DNA of 64,000 nt from Lepraria neglecta (GCA_033220425.1 CM065652.1:2356001-2420000); one strand, 5' to 3'. Counted from the first letter of the stretch, positions 34,711 to 47,890 are shown. Program-made: numbers and translations. The notes: a model not told the origin generated them from the letters alone.

Positions 34711-35672
34711 TATGGGCCGAATGCTATTGGTTATCAATATGCAAGAGTAAAAATTTGAGCTGGGAGGATAAATACGATTGTAGTTGAGCATGTTTGCCAT
34801 GTGTCATGCCGTGAGAGGCCATGAGTCTCCAAGAACACACTGATTTCGAAACCTTCAACACGGAAAGCGCGTCCAACGAGACTACCACGATTAGCAGTGA
34901 GGATCAGAAGGAGCCTTTGAAAATTTCCTAAGCTATCAGAAACCTTGCGGAAAGCCATCAGGCCGGCCAGAAAAGGATCTTATAATCAACAGAGAGTGTT
35001 GAGGACTTTAATCAATTGAAGTGACACAAAAGATGTTGAGGCATTGATGGAACCAGCTTGCCACAATGGGAAAGAACAATGCGGTCAAGTTCCCCATCGC
35101 ATTTGTCTCCACACGGAAGAAGACTGCCTAGGGAGCTTACGGACGCAATAAGATTTCACATTTGGAAGATGAAAAGTGAAGACGGCTGGTAGTCAGGGAC
35201 CCCGAGGTCAGTCCAGTCATTTGACAGAGAACAAGAGTGAAGTACAGAATACGAAAATCTTCGACAGCTATGCCTACCTGGGACTGTTCTTCGGCTGTCG
35301 AATCTCGTGGTCCCAAGTTTGCTTGAAGTTAGCAGATATCGAAGGTGTCGCTACTCCTCTCGAGCCAATAACTTTAACGTTTCTGCTCAAGGCCAGCAGA
35401 ACGTCAACCACTTCTCTCTTCTCTGGAGTAACAAGTGACAACATTTTATTCAAAAGGAGCCGGATATATATGAAATTCGGGGCAGAGAGGGGTAAGGAAG
35501 GAGAATTTCGTGCTTAAGAAACGTCAGATTCTGCAATGTCGGAGGGCAAGAAGCCGTACAGACTGCTATCCTATCTGGCCATCATCCCTTCTATCTCGAA
35601 ACCCTTCCATGGCTCTCAAGGCTTCGAGTCTTGACGACTGCTTAACTCCTATCGAAGTATAACGCTCCACTT
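34711..35672. other. intergenic, no gene seen
   Basis: An ORF at 35176-35517 has no family match or coding-like pattern. Nothing further is seen. Confidence 0.4.
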
Positions 35673-36190
35673 TTAGGACGCCTCAAAGTCGAAATCCAGT
35701 TCACATTGACGATTTTCCGCCTGTTTCTTTCGCCCCTCACACCTATGCGCATCACTCAGCCATACCGTTAGAAGTATCTTAAGAGTATCCTCATACTGCT
35801 CGCTGCGGTCCCACTCGAAAGTATACTCATGCTCGCCCTGGTTCAAGAAGTCCCATAGCTTTATGGCGTACCTTCCCTCCGTGCACTCAATACCTGGTAT
35901 GAAGTCTTCGTACCTGTACTTGTATAGCAGGCAGATTTCTGCCTCTTTCAAGGTAGTCTGCCGAGCTGCGAAGGCCACTAGCCAGAGGGTCCACCAGGGC
36001 ATGTTCTCAAGCTGGAAGGTCTTATCGGCGTTGGGGAATACACTTTTGTATTCGTCACATGTTTCGATGAGGAGACCATTGGCGATTACTGACGGGTGTT
36101 GATGGTGCCACGGTCTATGGTATGGAAGGATATAGGATTGGGCCAGCCTGGTCCTGGCTTGTTGATTCGTTCGCGATGATCTGAGCTCAC
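35673..36190 (-). CDS. orphan W-W-AFA/YR/FEW family, copy 1 (partial)
   Basis: The frame is open from about 36190 to the stop at 35673, but the only ATG is at 36002, inside the domain (MPWWTLWLVAFAARQ). The full domain upstream of it (HPSVIANGLLIETCDEYKSV) has no start, so an upstream exon or truncation is implied; a coding-like stretch at 36394-36600 (MNVRQWPGDFFDWSEDS) could be that exon. Domain blocks are PWWTLWLVAFA, ICLLYKYRYEDFIPGIE and YTFEWDRSEQYEDTLK. The same order is found at 37426-38424 and more weakly at 38965-39963. Function is unknown. Confidence 0.45.
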
Positions 36191-37425
36191 GTTAACGACG
36201 TGATGGTAAAGAAGAAGCATGTCCTCGTCTTGGTGCTTACTCACTGGTATCCTCGCTGGGCTTTTGGCAGTATTGAACGACACTTCTTCGACATCGGCGT
36301 TGGTAATTCAGCTTGTGAAGTCTCAGTTATTGTTGGCATTAGAGCAGTGCTGCGATGCTTCGAGGTTACCCTCCTAACATTATCTAACCTGGACTAGGCC
36401 TTTCCGATTGATTGATGGCTGGAGTCGAACAGCTTCTTGGACGAATGGTACCTGTCCCAATGGTGTTGACCTCGCTCCAACACGGCTTTGGAGTATTCGG
36501 ACATTGTGTCGGGGGTGCTATCCTCTGACCAATCGAAGAAATCACCTGGCCATTGACGAACATTCATGGAAGAGTGCAGTGCTGAGACGCAGCTTCTGTT
36601 AGCGTTTGGCAAGTCTATCCTGGATGAACGGCTCGTAATCGCGTAGACGGCAATAGTACGTCGATGGTAAGTGATCAAAGTCTGAAAAATCTTGCGTTCC
36701 AAGTTTAAACAGGGTATTGGGAAATAGATTTCACCCGAACGGAGTGTCGCTACAGCTAAAATTGCTCTGATTGAAGTGAATGAATTATTGGGTTCCCCTG
36801 GAAGGCAAAATTGCCTGTAACACAGTCCCGACAGTCGATCCCTGCACATTGGATCGTTGTCTTGTGATTTGCATAGGTGGTCATTCTTCGATTCGGCCCT
36901 GTCGACAAACCCTTGCTAGGGTCTGACCTCATTGACATGTCTACCACCATATACTCATAAACAAAATTCAGAAACGCCCAACTCGACACAAATCGGCTAA
37001 CGTTCCTCTGCTTGTATGTAAGAGACCTCGGAGATAGCAAAGTGGCGAGCTCTCATTGGGATATGCCCGGTGATACAAGGTCACCGCGACTTGACAAAAT
37101 GGCGACGATGAGGTTAGGCGCCCTATTTTTATCATGATGTGCATGTTGAGGATCAACAAGGTGATGCACAGGCCAGTACCTTACTATTTTTGACACTTTG
37201 TGACCCACTGATTTTCTATGTTCTCGTGGGGCCCCGAAACATGAAGTTACTATGAGAAGGCTCTTGAATGCCCTGAATTTCTAAAGCGATATTGTTATCA
37301 ACACATATTATTGCCACCAATCGTTCTCGCCAGTCTCATAAACACCACCCAACCCCACTTTTCAGAAGCATCCTCCATCAAACCAAGCTTAGGGGAGCAA
37401 CACCAAGAAAGCCTTCCACTCAACA
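36191..37425. other. intergenic or unresolved exons
   Basis: A minus-strand frame at 36394-36600 looks coding and may belong to the gene at 35673. The rest (36700-37425) shows no gene. Confidence 0.35.
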
Positions 37426-38424
37426 ATGCCTAAGCAATTCGAAACGCCCTGGGCCCTACTTTTAGATCCTTGCAACAAATCTCCGCCTCAAGCTAGGCAT
37501 GAGAATGTAGCTTCGATCTCCTCACATAATACAACACTGAACCGAACAGCGGAGATAGCTAAACACAAATATGTGAAAAGCTTGAAGAAGTGGCATTTCA
37601 CATCATTATCGCCGCCAGAATCCACTAAGTCAAGCATCCAAAGACAGATTACGTTCTCGAAAATATATGGCATGACACACCAGGCGCAATTGATTGTATA
37701 CCCAGTGGTTCCCATTCAGCGGCAGCTCACACCCTCGAAGCTGAACCCCAATGCACCATCCTTCAGGTCCACCTCGTCTGATATCCCGAGACAGCTCGAA
37801 AACGCAAAGGGAAATTCCAATCAAGCTACGTCTTCCGCAAAAGATGCAGACACTCAACCACTTCTACCAATCGGTTCCTCGATACACACCCAACCACCCG
37901 ACGTACGCCCACTCCCACCACCTCAACCCAGCCAGCAACACGGCCTAGGTTGGCCTTTAACCCAACTCCTCCTCAGAAACAAATCCTTCAATGACCTCCA
38001 CACCCTCTAAATCCCCGATGCCACCTTCCTCACCGACCCCAACGCAGGCACATCATGGCACTACCTCCACGACCTCTTCGAAAACGACATCTTCAAACCC
38101 TCGCATACACCATGGTGGACACACTGGCTAACCGCCTTCGCACACGTCAACACCCGTCAGCATCCTGCTAATGGGCATGAGAGAGAAAGGGGCTGGATGC
38201 AGCAGGATATTTGCAAGGCGTATAAATGGCGGTATGGGGATAGTATGCCTGGGGTTGAGCGGATGCCGACGTTGGATGAGGATGAGTTGTTTGTTTGGCT
38301 TGTGAGTGAGCATCGGGATTATGCCTTTGAGTGGGATGGGGATAGGAAGGAGGAATTGAGGAGGGAGGTCGAGAGGTGTGTTAGGGGGCCGGGTGGGGAG
38401 AGGGGGAGGTTTCCAAGGCGGTGA
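37426..38424 (+). pseudogene. orphan W-W-AFA/YR/FEW family, copy 2, in-frame stop
   Basis: A single 999-nt frame is interrupted once, by TAA at 38008-38010. The N-terminal two thirds are Pro/Ser/Gln-rich and disordered. After the stop the same frame encodes the family domain: SHTPWWTHWLTAFAHV, ICKAYKWRYGDSMPGVE and YAFEWDGDRKEELRREV. No GT..AG intron around the stop keeps the frame, so a nonsense mutation (CAA to TAA is the simplest) or readthrough is implied. Similarity to copy 1 is clear: PWW, W, AF, YRY/WRY, PG(I/V)E and FEWD at like spacing. No known family is recognised. Confidence 0.5.
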
Positions 38425-38964
38425 TTCATGGAATTTGTCGCAACAGACTACCTTAGCGACGTGGTTGCTCCAATCCTGTAGGGCGATAAAGATAGAGATA
38501 TACTGTTGAGTAGGAACAGCTACGACGATACGAAAATCCTCAAAACAAAATCGAATTGCATGAAAGAACGGTGGTTGTAGAAACCCAATACTAAATGATG
38601 ACACGAACGAGCAACACGACTACACCATGTAGTCCTAATGCTATAAGGACATCCCACTGCATCGAAACCTTCCTGGGACGCTAATCCTACAGAGCGCATG
38701 TTAAGAAGGTCTGTTCTTCTTGCGGGCTGAATCTCCTTTTCGTTTCCTGACTTTGACCAAAAGCTTCCTTGCTGCCTCTGACTTCTGCGTAGGATTAGAT
38801 CACAAGGACCGAGCGTAGACATGTTGTAGAGCATTCCTACATTCAGTATCGGTGATTCAATATTCAATTTGCTTCAAGTACAACTGAAATTTCTATTAAA
38901 TCATGCAAGACAAGCTTCTAAAAGACTCCTCATGATCCAGCGCCAAAAATCCACGGGTACCCTA
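38425..38964. other. 540-bp spacer between convergent copies 2 and 3
   Basis: This is the shared 3' region of two convergent orphan genes. No gene is seen. Confidence 0.4.
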
Positions 38965-39963
38965 TTAGTCTGCTGCTATCTTTCTAGCGTTACCGATTTC
39001 CCCAATCTGGGCCATCTCCAGATCTCTCATGAATGCATCCTCGATCTTCTTCAATTCTTCCTCCCTACCCTCCCAGGGCTTAAAAGCGGATTCATACCAC
39101 TCATAATACCCATCAAATAACACATTCAGGATCTCATCGACGCAATTTACCCGCATCCACCGCGTGTTTTAGGATTCTAATCTCCATCGATAGCGGAATA
39201 ACCCGCGGATATCTACGTCACTTAGACCTATCGTCAACTTGGCGAATGCGACTTCCCATTCGGACCACTCGTCCATGCATTGGGGGCTAGATATTGGGGC
39301 TAGCGGAGGGAGTGGGCTTTATGGCATCGCTCCGTACGGAGGTTTGTATTTGAGTAAGGGATGCTGAGGCCAACCTGGAGGCGGGTCGGAGCTCCATAGT
39401 GAGTGGGCTGGTGGAGGAAGTTGCAAGCAGCGTGGAGGGAGACGGTCTGCCCAGGTACGACTTGGGATTAAGTGTCGGAATTCGGGGAATCTGTACCAGT
39501 CTGGGTACCAGGGCGAGTTTGGATTGGCGGGATTACGTTGCATGTAGCTCATTATGTGAGGTGGAATGATTTCATTTGGTGTGCCGTTCATCTCATCGTC
39601 GTCGAAGAGCTCGCGGACCGAGATATACTTTCTGTCATCGTCCTTTTCAATTTCAGAGTCATGCTGGGGAGGGCGTGGTTCGTGGCTCGAGGCACCATTT
39701 CTCTCTTCATAATGAGCGAAGTCCAAGGGCTGTGAGACAAATGAAGCATTGGAGACGTCTGTTAGACGGTCGAATTTTGGCGGCGGTGTGAGTGGAAGAG
39801 CTATGTGGGCAGGATCCACTCGAGGGCCGAGTTTTGGCGGGGGAGATAGTGGAAGAGGTAGTTGGTATGGCTCCGGACTGAAAACTTGCTGACAAAGGCG
39901 AGCAGAGTCGAGGTCAAGGATGTCCGCGCAATACTCGCAAGGATCCGGTTGCTGTTGTTGCAT
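38965..39963 (-). pseudogene. orphan W-W-AFA/YR/FEW family, copy 3, two in-frame stops
   Basis: One continuous 999-nt frame is interrupted by TAA at 39321-39319 and at 39171-39169. The first 214 codons are intact: a Cys-Cys start (CEYCADILDLDSARLC), a repeated PLPLSPPPKLGPRVDP / ALPLTPPPKFDRLTD motif, then acidic and aromatic sequence. A domain like copies 1 and 2 follows (EWSEWEVAFAK, LFRYRWR, YYEWYESAFKPWEGREEEL). Splicing around either stop was not found. It may be a real 214-aa protein with a dead 3' extension, or a broken longer gene. The relation to copies 1 and 2 is weaker than theirs to each other. Confidence 0.42.
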
Positions 39964-42871
39964 GGTTGGTTGATATTATTCGAAGTACTTCCTTGAGCTG
40001 TCTCCTACCGGTATTTGGCCAGGGATTTATGATGATTACGTGGGAGAACCAGCTCCGTATAGGCAATCTAGATTAGCAATTATACAAGATGTTGTTTGGT
40101 TAGAGGTGTAGAGTTATAAAGAGAAGGCTTTAGGGAACTTCAAGACGGTCGATAACGATGGGGGAGACTCTGTAGGACGAATCCTTTGAGTAGCACATGG
40201 TACCACCGGAACACAAACAACGGTTTAGGATGCTTTGTCCCACGCACTGTGTGCAACTTGGTAAAACGATAATCCCAACGAAAATGACTTTCCGAGAGTT
40301 ATGTAGCCGAGTCGGTATGTTTGTCCCATCAAACCAAGAGTTGTGACGCATGACATGGATGGGTGGTATGAATATTCAAATGGTACAAGTCGAAGCTTGA
40401 ACAGCATTCGCTATGCTCAGAGAGTGCCAGCTTGGCGCCGTCGAATGACCTGGTACTGTGATAATCTGTATGACCATTACGTATAGCTTGCCGCCAGCTC
40501 ACATCGAGTGCAGAATCAAGTCTCTGAGGCAACATGTGGCTGCGTATACGTGGCCGTCTTTCATGGTCCAAGGCGGTGTTGCCCAGCGTCTGTTCAAGAT
40601 GTCTCATTGATTGTGCTCTCAGGTATACGTAGATATTTGCTTTTGAAGCACGTTCTCAGGCAAGACCTAGACTTGAGTCGACTTTTCACCGAATCGTTTG
40701 TCCGTGTCATAACTTTTGAGTTCATCCTACTGTGCGATACCAAAATGCGGGATGCTGCTACTTAACGCGTGTCGAAAATCGCTGGATAGTAAAGGGCCCT
40801 CTATCTCATCTTATTTCGAAACTAGCAACAGGCCTGGGAGATCTCGTAATGAAGTACTATTAGTGTGACAGGTCGAAATACATGGCACGAGGATGCTTCT
40901 TCTCTGTCGGAAATCCCGAACGGACTGCAGTGATCGTGGCTCCGTATCCCGCAAAGTTTGATCATCTTATGCTCGTTTGGCTTTAACAAACGAGAAACAA
41001 TGCAAACATGAGCGTGAACCTCGTAAGATTAAAGAAGAGGACGGAAGATCTAGCGCTCAAATGTGTAAAGCTTCTGCTCAATCCAACAGGACATGCACTC
41101 TACAGGAAAGCTTTCCCTTCGTTGCGCATTTCCTGAGTCACGTAGTTTTTATCCGCTTGAGTCTAGATATTTAATCTTGACGCCACATACTTCGTGTGTT
41201 TTCTGGGTTCTGGCGAGTAAGGCAAAGCGCGAAGATCTCTCGCACAACTCCTTCGACGCCAGTCTCGTTTGGGATATTGGGAGGTTTTGCAAAGTCTGGC
41301 TGCCGGGCGTCGTGTGAGTCTAAATGACTTCTCAGCGATATATCTCCACCTAATCACGTTTTGAGTTTTTATTTTGTACTATGAAAGTGTTATTTTGCTT
41401 CTTTTTCTATCATTTTATCCGCGAGACCTTTCGCCGAAGACGTCATACAAGCGGGTGAGCATCGTTTGAAACTTGTCGGTCTGATTTCGTTATGAGGGCT
41501 GGATATTGGTCTTAGCGTTCAGATCAGGCTTAGAATAGGCATTTTCAATGTCGGATCACTTGGAGAGACCAAATCGATAACCTTGCTTGCGTCTCTTATT
41601 TTGAAGGTCACACTATCATTTGGCGCTGATTCCGCCTTGAAGACGAGTCCGAATATAGGGGGAACCACCCCTCACTCCGAGCGATGATAGCCATCACTCA
41701 TGCCGTGAAAACGAGACCTCACTGGCTGTTTGCCCTCACCTGAACCAAAGTGCGCCCCAATGACCGTCTTGTCTCCGTCATTATTCCATGAAGCTTCGTC
41801 ACAAAGTCAGCCTGGTGGTGTCTTCGGATTTCAGATGCTTCCCGTCCGTGACAATTCGTCTTGGCTGTTCCGCTTGAAGAGACCGAGGAAACCTCGCCGG
41901 TGAGTACGCCAAGAGACCGTCTCCTGCTGACTGATCCATGCAAAAGATTTATCATGGCCTCTCTGCGTACCAATCAACACTGATGTTTTCTCCCACCTCC
42001 TGCCAAGCTACCGATCCCGCCCCTACCGAGCCGTCAAAAACTCCGGGGATGTTTCAAGCCCCCCACGAGAGATCAGCGACGTGCTACGGGCCCTTTGAGA
42101 CAATGCTTTTTTTTTTCCAAGATAATATGACCTCACATTGTTGGCAGCACCAAGGCTAAGGCCAACCAACGGAACGGTACGGTATCGCTAATCCTTTGCA
42201 GCCGCATGAATTGGAGACGTCGACCACAATATTGATACCATACGGCCCTAGCAGATCGACGTGTGAGATTCCCGAATCGGGTTTCCAGCTTCTTTAATGA
42301 TACCTGGATTGGGCTTCCGCGAAGGCGCAGCTGTTGGTGTCTGCTTCATGGAGTGGCATTACTTCGCGGACGTGACATAACAGTATGGTTCTCAGCCTCA
42401 CCAGATGTTTGACGACCGAAGGTATTCCGTGCACATGCGTCATATGTTCCTCCAAACGTGTCGGCGATGGTGTCGAACGTACAATCGGAAAGAGTGTCTG
42501 TGTAGATGATCTCGATTGTTAATATAGTTGCCTTGAAGTCCAAAAAGATATAAAGTCTCCCAATTTTCCAGTACGATGCCGAGGCGACGGCCCTTCTCTT
42601 TCAACCTGTCTTTACAACCAAGATCTAGCAGCCCTGACATAGTACTCGCCCCCGAATCCAAATGGCTGTCAAGCCGCCATCGACACGGTCTGTGGCTGGC
42701 TAGCCACCTCAACGCGTACGTACATTGTTCAATCTCCCCCTCCCTCCCTCCAAATTCAGGTCGCTATTCGAGTCACAAGATCTTGTCCAAGAAGCAAGCA
42801 CCTCGCGGGTTTTAAAAGTATTCGGACATCTTCCTGTTTTGAAGCCCAGTTCATCTCGCAAGAAGCACTGA
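39964..42871. other. gene-poor 2.9-kb interval
   Basis: No ORF on either strand has family similarity or a plausible exon chain. Several 60-90 codon ORFs are scattered at random. No repeat was recognised. Confidence 0.4.
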
Positions 42872-43468
42872 ATGGATGATTCTCTGGGTTGTAATCCCGA
42901 TATTTCGCCTAATCGAGGCTTAACGGCCCATTCTTTGTACAATCAACATCTGTGGTCGAGCTGCCAGAGGCAACTTTGTGGGGCGCTCGTCCGGACTGCT
43001 TTGCTACCCGCGAGAGCGCTTACCTTCGCTACCTTGCAGATCTTCGGTCAACCTTTGGAAAACTATACTGACTATAAAACGTGCTTAGAGCAAGGCTCTA
43101 CCACGAAAAATCCATCCTTCCTCTGGCAAAGTGGCACCTGTGAAGCCCTCGTTAAGCTCGGCAACTCTGGTTCCCCACCCGCCGCCGACGCCTGCACCTT
43201 CACCTTCCAATCACTCCAAGGCTGTTTCCAAACGACCAACCAGGGCTACAATACGCACCAGGTAGGCGGTACCATCAACATTCATTTCGACGACACGTCC
43301 GACAACGGCCCTGTAGATACCGACTTGCCTACTTACAGCTTCGGGAACGCGGGCATATTTGGTGGCGGGGCATCGAGCAGTGGGCCGGGTGGGTCTATTG
43401 GTGGAGAAGGAGGAGGGTCGGGGGCGTTTTTGGCGGAGGCGACAAGTAGTACTGTTGATCAGGATTAG
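42872..43468 (+). CDS. hypothetical Cys-containing, Gly/Ser-tailed protein
   Basis: The 198-aa ORF is not recognised. Its central part looks coding, with spaced Cys residues (YKTCLEQ, SGTCEALVKLG, ADACTFTFQSLQGC). A Gly/Ser-rich tail follows (GGGASSSGPGGSIGGEGGG). The N-terminal 60 residues look less convincing; an AG at 43038-43039 may mark a real exon start with an unseen upstream signal-peptide exon. A small secreted or wall protein is possible but not shown. Confidence 0.32.
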   Translation: MDDSLGCNPDISPNRGLTAHSLYNQHLWSSCQRQLCGALVRTALLPARALTFATLQIFGQPLENYTDYKTCLEQGSTTKNPSFLWQSGTCEALVKLGNSGSPPAADACTFTFQSLQGCFQTTNQGYNTHQVGGTINIHFDDTSDNGPVDTDLPTYSFGNAGIFGGGASSSGPGGSIGGEGGGSGAFLAEATSSTVDQD

Positions 43469-44715
43469 GGGTGGTAGGGGATGGTTGTGTGTGGCGAAGA
43501 AGATGAAAGTATTGTAGTGGTTCCGTGTCATGGGTCGAGGTAGAGGGGCTGGTCCTCGTTGTTGCGTCTTCCAAACTTCCTCTCATTCAGCTTTTGTCTT
43601 ACTTGCAACTCATTTAGAGCACACTCTATACAGATAGCTAGGCCACGAAAAGTACTGGGATCTTTAAAAACAAAGCGTCATGACCGGCATTATCGCTCTT
43701 GCTTTGATGATTTGCCCAATTTTCTGCGCACACCGCACTGATTCTGCCCACACATCAGTCCAATATGCCGGCTAAATTCCCAGAATATTAGCCAAATCCA
43801 GTGGATTTTCCCATACGAGAAAAGAACTGTTCAGGTCAACAACCCTCGAACTGTCTCTCCTCCCACTCAGATTTCGAATTTCAACCCACCCTTTCTCTCC
43901 CTCCATCCTCCCCCTTCCATCCACCTTTCTAATCCAGCGGCACCAACCCTAAAACCTCTATAATATCTAGTATCCCTTCAATCCCCCCTTCCCTCTCCCC
44001 ACCCCCATCCAAAAATACAGCCCCTAGAATCGCCTGCATAGTCTCCATCGTCGTAACGGGGCTCACAAAATACTGCTGGCTCGCATTCCGATTCACCCAT
44101 CTATGCAACCCGTATATCCTCCCAACTCTCGCTAAATTCTCTCGAGAACCTATGCTAGTGCGATAATGGGTATGTTGTTCTAGATAGATTGTTTCTTAGT
44201 GATCCGCTTGTTCTCGTCGTCGTATAGTAGAGGATAGATTACTTACTCATCACGGTTTTGGTTGGATACTATAGTTTGGTGAGGGCGAGCTTGAGCACTG
44301 CGTCACCGACGATACCGAGGCGTTTGTTTCCTTCTGGTAAGGGACGGGAGCCGATGGATGACACGTTTGAGCCGGTGGCTTGCATTGCTTCCCAGAGGAA
44401 GAGGGGAAAGGTGAAGATTTAGTGGATTATGGATTGAACGTATTGGACTGTGGATTCCATGCTGAGTCTTGCCATGCTTGGGTGCAATTTGGAGGTTTGC
44501 CATAGATGGGACAATTGTATGAGGGTTGGGTTCTAGCTTATTGTAGGATGAATGGGTGAATAAAGACCATAAGGTTAGCCGTGATTGGACATTCACCCGC
44601 CAGAAAGAAATTCATGAGAATGATCTTCCGATCCTTACTATTTATTCATGGGTTTCATTATCAATATGCATTTGCTTTTTGGGGTCTCACGTTTTCTTGC
44701 CCAAACCTCATCCCC
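43469..44715. other. intergenic, no gene seen
   Basis: This is a C/T-rich flank (43860-44050) and the 3' region of the alpha-glucosidase gene. No gene is supported. Confidence 0.4.
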
Positions 44716-47700
44716 TCATCCCCACTTCAGCACCCAATCACTCTTGTACGCCCCGCCACTAGTCATGTTGTTCAATCCCGCGACCACCAATGCCTTACTC
44801 GTCTCATTATAATCGACACTACTACTTGGCACAGCTATCTCATTCAATGACACATTACTCACGCTCTGCTGGACGCCTAGCACAGTCACATTAGCTAACG
44901 GGTTGGTATCGTTGTACGTCCCTCTGGCCGAGGCGTAGAGTGCTGAATTTGAGGCAGTGAACTGTTTGAGAGTCAGCGATGTTGTATTCTAAGAGCTGAC
45001 AGGATGGCCAGTAGCTTACTTCAACGTAGAGAGTAGAATCCTGCACCAAGCTCTCCCCATCATCAATATACAAGCTCCCACTCGCACTTCCCTCCAAGCT
45101 CAACGCAGCAATAAGACCCCAAGGATTCTTCCTCGCATCTCTTGTCACCAAGGCCGTTTCCTGAGTCGGGATGACATTATTGCCTCTGATGTAGACGGGG
45201 ATATGGCCCAATGGCGCATCAATTGTCACATTCTGCCCCGCTGGTGCAGTGACCCCAGAGAGGGTATACCAATCATAATACACCTCTCCTTTACCGACAC
45301 CGGGGAAGACGCCGCTGACATTGGTGTAGCCCTGGTCTAGGACCGGCGTTACCAGGATTGCAGGGCCGAGGAAGAATTGACGATCCGCTGCTGCGAGGGA
45401 CGGATCGTTGGGGAATTCCCATGCTAGAGCACGCATGACGGTTGAGCCGGTGTTGTGGGCGAGGTAGAAGAGGGTATAAATATACGGCAGTAGCTGGTAT
45501 CTGATGTTCATTGCCGTCTTTGAGGCTTCTATGACGGAGGCCCAGACGTATGCTTCTTGGTCATTTGCGGAAAGTGTATTGTGGTTGCGATAGAAAGGAA
45601 AGAATGCGGAGAGTTGCATCCATCGGTTACACAGCTCCTCATCCGAATTGCCATTGAAGCCACACGTATCCACCCCAAACATCGGGATACCGAACAGCGA
45701 GAAAGACAGTGCCTGAGGGATGGAGAAGAACATGTACGCAAAGAGGGACGTATTGTCCCCACCCCAATGACCAGCATACTTGCCGCTCCCCGCAAACGTC
45801 GACCGACCGATGATGAATGGTCGCTTTTTCGGTATCGCTTGCAGAAGAGCGTTATATGTTGCGTTGAGTATCTGGTGGCCAAAAAGGTTATGCACGTCAT
45901 ATTCCACCGTTCCATCGGCGTGAGTAGCATTCGGAGAGACGGCATGAACGGCCAGATCTCCCTGGACGTTGTTGATCACGTAAGGAGGATGGTTAATGTC
46001 CCTAACGCCCGGAGTAGGAGTTGTCCTCAAGTAATCGCTCGCCGCCATACTTGAGGCAGTCGGATAGGAATTCGCTTGGCTAACAGACGCAGAAGAAGCC
46101 ACTGCAGCTTCGGTAGCATTTGTCAAGTTAAAGCCTTCGGGGTAGGTGTAAATGACGTCTCCTGGCTCGCCTGGTAGGAAAAATGGAGGATGGACCGGGT
46201 TCATCGTGATGTTACCGCTTCCGCAGCTGCCCACGCAGAAAGATGAGGCTTCAGACATGTCGATCCAGGCGCCGTCGAAGTTGAGTTTGCTATGCCAACT
46301 GACGAATTCATCGATCCACCACTGGCCACCGCCTCCACTGAGCCAGTCCGGGAAGACGGTGTAGCCGGGCCAGACGCTACCGATATACAGGCTACCATCC
46401 GGGTTGGTCATGAAGGCACCTGTTACATTGCCGTTGTCGAATGTAGAATAATTGTCACTGGCATTGGTTGGGTTCGGGACGTAAATGGCCGAGTCCACAA
46501 TGGGGATGTAATGACGCCCACTATCATGCAGATTTGACAAAAATGTCTCTCCTTCGCTGTAGTTGAATCTAATTGGGTCATTGTCAAAGTCCCGGTATTG
46601 ATTCATATAGTCGATATCAGTCCAGATATTCTCCAGTGGAATGCCGAACTTCTCGTAGTTGTCAACCACTTGTTGCAGGACAGTCCAGTTTGCATAACCC
46701 CATCTACATTGATGGAAGCCTAACGTGAAATATTGCTGCATGGCAGGTAGTCCGATTGCACTCATTTGGTAAGCTGTAGTGACCTCTGGTTGCGTAGGCC
46801 CAGCGTAGAAAGTTAGATCGATACTCCCTCCAAGGAGACGCCAAGTAATGTTGGTAGGCCGCAGCAAGATCTCTTGACCGTGGGCATTGCGGCTGTAGAG
46901 ACCATGTGAGTAGGACACATAGTCCGCCATAGGATCTGTCTCGTTAGATGTGACAAGCGTGAGATTGCCGTTGGACGAGTCAACCTCGTAGTATCTTGTG
47001 TCGAGATAAAAGGGGTGAGTCCCATATATATTGCTGCATGACTCGTGTTAAACTCGTCCGACTCAAAGTTCTATGCTCACAATGAGAACCACTTACTAGT
47101 CTATTGGATCTCCAACATCTGCAGCATACATAGTCTTGGTAAAATTGTTGCCCAACCTTAGTCCGTGAATGGTCTCTCCGAGCCCATACAGATTGTAATT
47201 TTCAGGCAGCGCACTAGCAAATTCCGCGAATTGACCCTCAAACACTAGCTTCGTACCAGCTGTCGAGAACAGTGTATCGCCCGTTGACACTCTAAACACC
47301 GTGAAAGAAAATGTAGGATCGTTGCTCCAAACGAAGTTCAAATCACTCATCAAACTCGCGCTGTTAGCATCACAATGGGCCATAGGCTGATGAACAATAT
47401 AATCTGGGAGATCATAATACGAAGAGTTCGAGGCTGTAATTGCAGCCGGAGTGACTCTCACAGCTAGCCGGTCTGCCGATTGATACTCGACCGTGAGATT
47501 TAAGGTGTCAATATCGTTCCCGTAGACATTACACGCCGAGCCAGCCAATGTGAGGGTTGCTGTTAAGCCAAGTGGATTCCGGACGACATTAGTGGCCGTA
47601 TACCCAGGGCACACATCTTGAGCATCCACAGCTTGAGGATCCTGGACGTTGGGAATCAACGTCGCGCCAACATCAGCCGCCGAAGGCACCGTAAAAAGGG

Positions 47701-47890
47701 GCCTAAAGGTAGTCGGAGTGCCATTCACATCCGCGCTCTGAGGGGCAGACGTCACAGAAGACGAGACCGTAGCAGACGCAAGCCCATCAGCATTTCCGCC
47801 GGCCGAATTGCTCTGCCCGTAGGAAATCTTGCTTAGCTGCAGCGTAAAGAAGATAAAGAAATTGAAGACGGATAATGGCGAGTGAAACAT
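44716..47890 (-). CDS. agdA: secreted alpha-glucosidase, GH31 (AgdA-like)
   Basis: It hydrolyses terminal alpha-1,4-linked glucose from maltose and starch oligosaccharides outside the cell. Three exons, 47890-47097, 47033-45020 and 44961-44716, give 1017 aa. I start at the ATG at 47890 because it gives a signal peptide (MFHSPLSVFNFFIFFTLQL); the frame opens further up at 48052. Family blocks in order are YNLYGLGE, GLPAMQQYFTLGFHQCRWGY, IWTDIDYMNQYRDFDND, the catalytic nucleophile motif AWIDMSEASSFCVGSCG and DYLRTTPTPGVRDI. Next are RSTFAGSGKYAGHWGGDN with the acid/base Asp, and the C-terminal NPLANVTVLGV. Many N-glycosylation sites fit secretion. It closely resembles Aspergillus AgdA and is intact. 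Confidence 0.93.

Noticed and set aside
36394-36849. 152-codon minus-strand ORF as an independent gene
   Set aside because: Only its C-terminal third looks coding; it is better treated as a possible exon of the orphan gene at 35673.
45557-46054. 165-aa ORF antisense to the alpha-glucosidase
   Set aside because: Shadow of the GH31 frame, which is clearly conserved; no splice context of its own.
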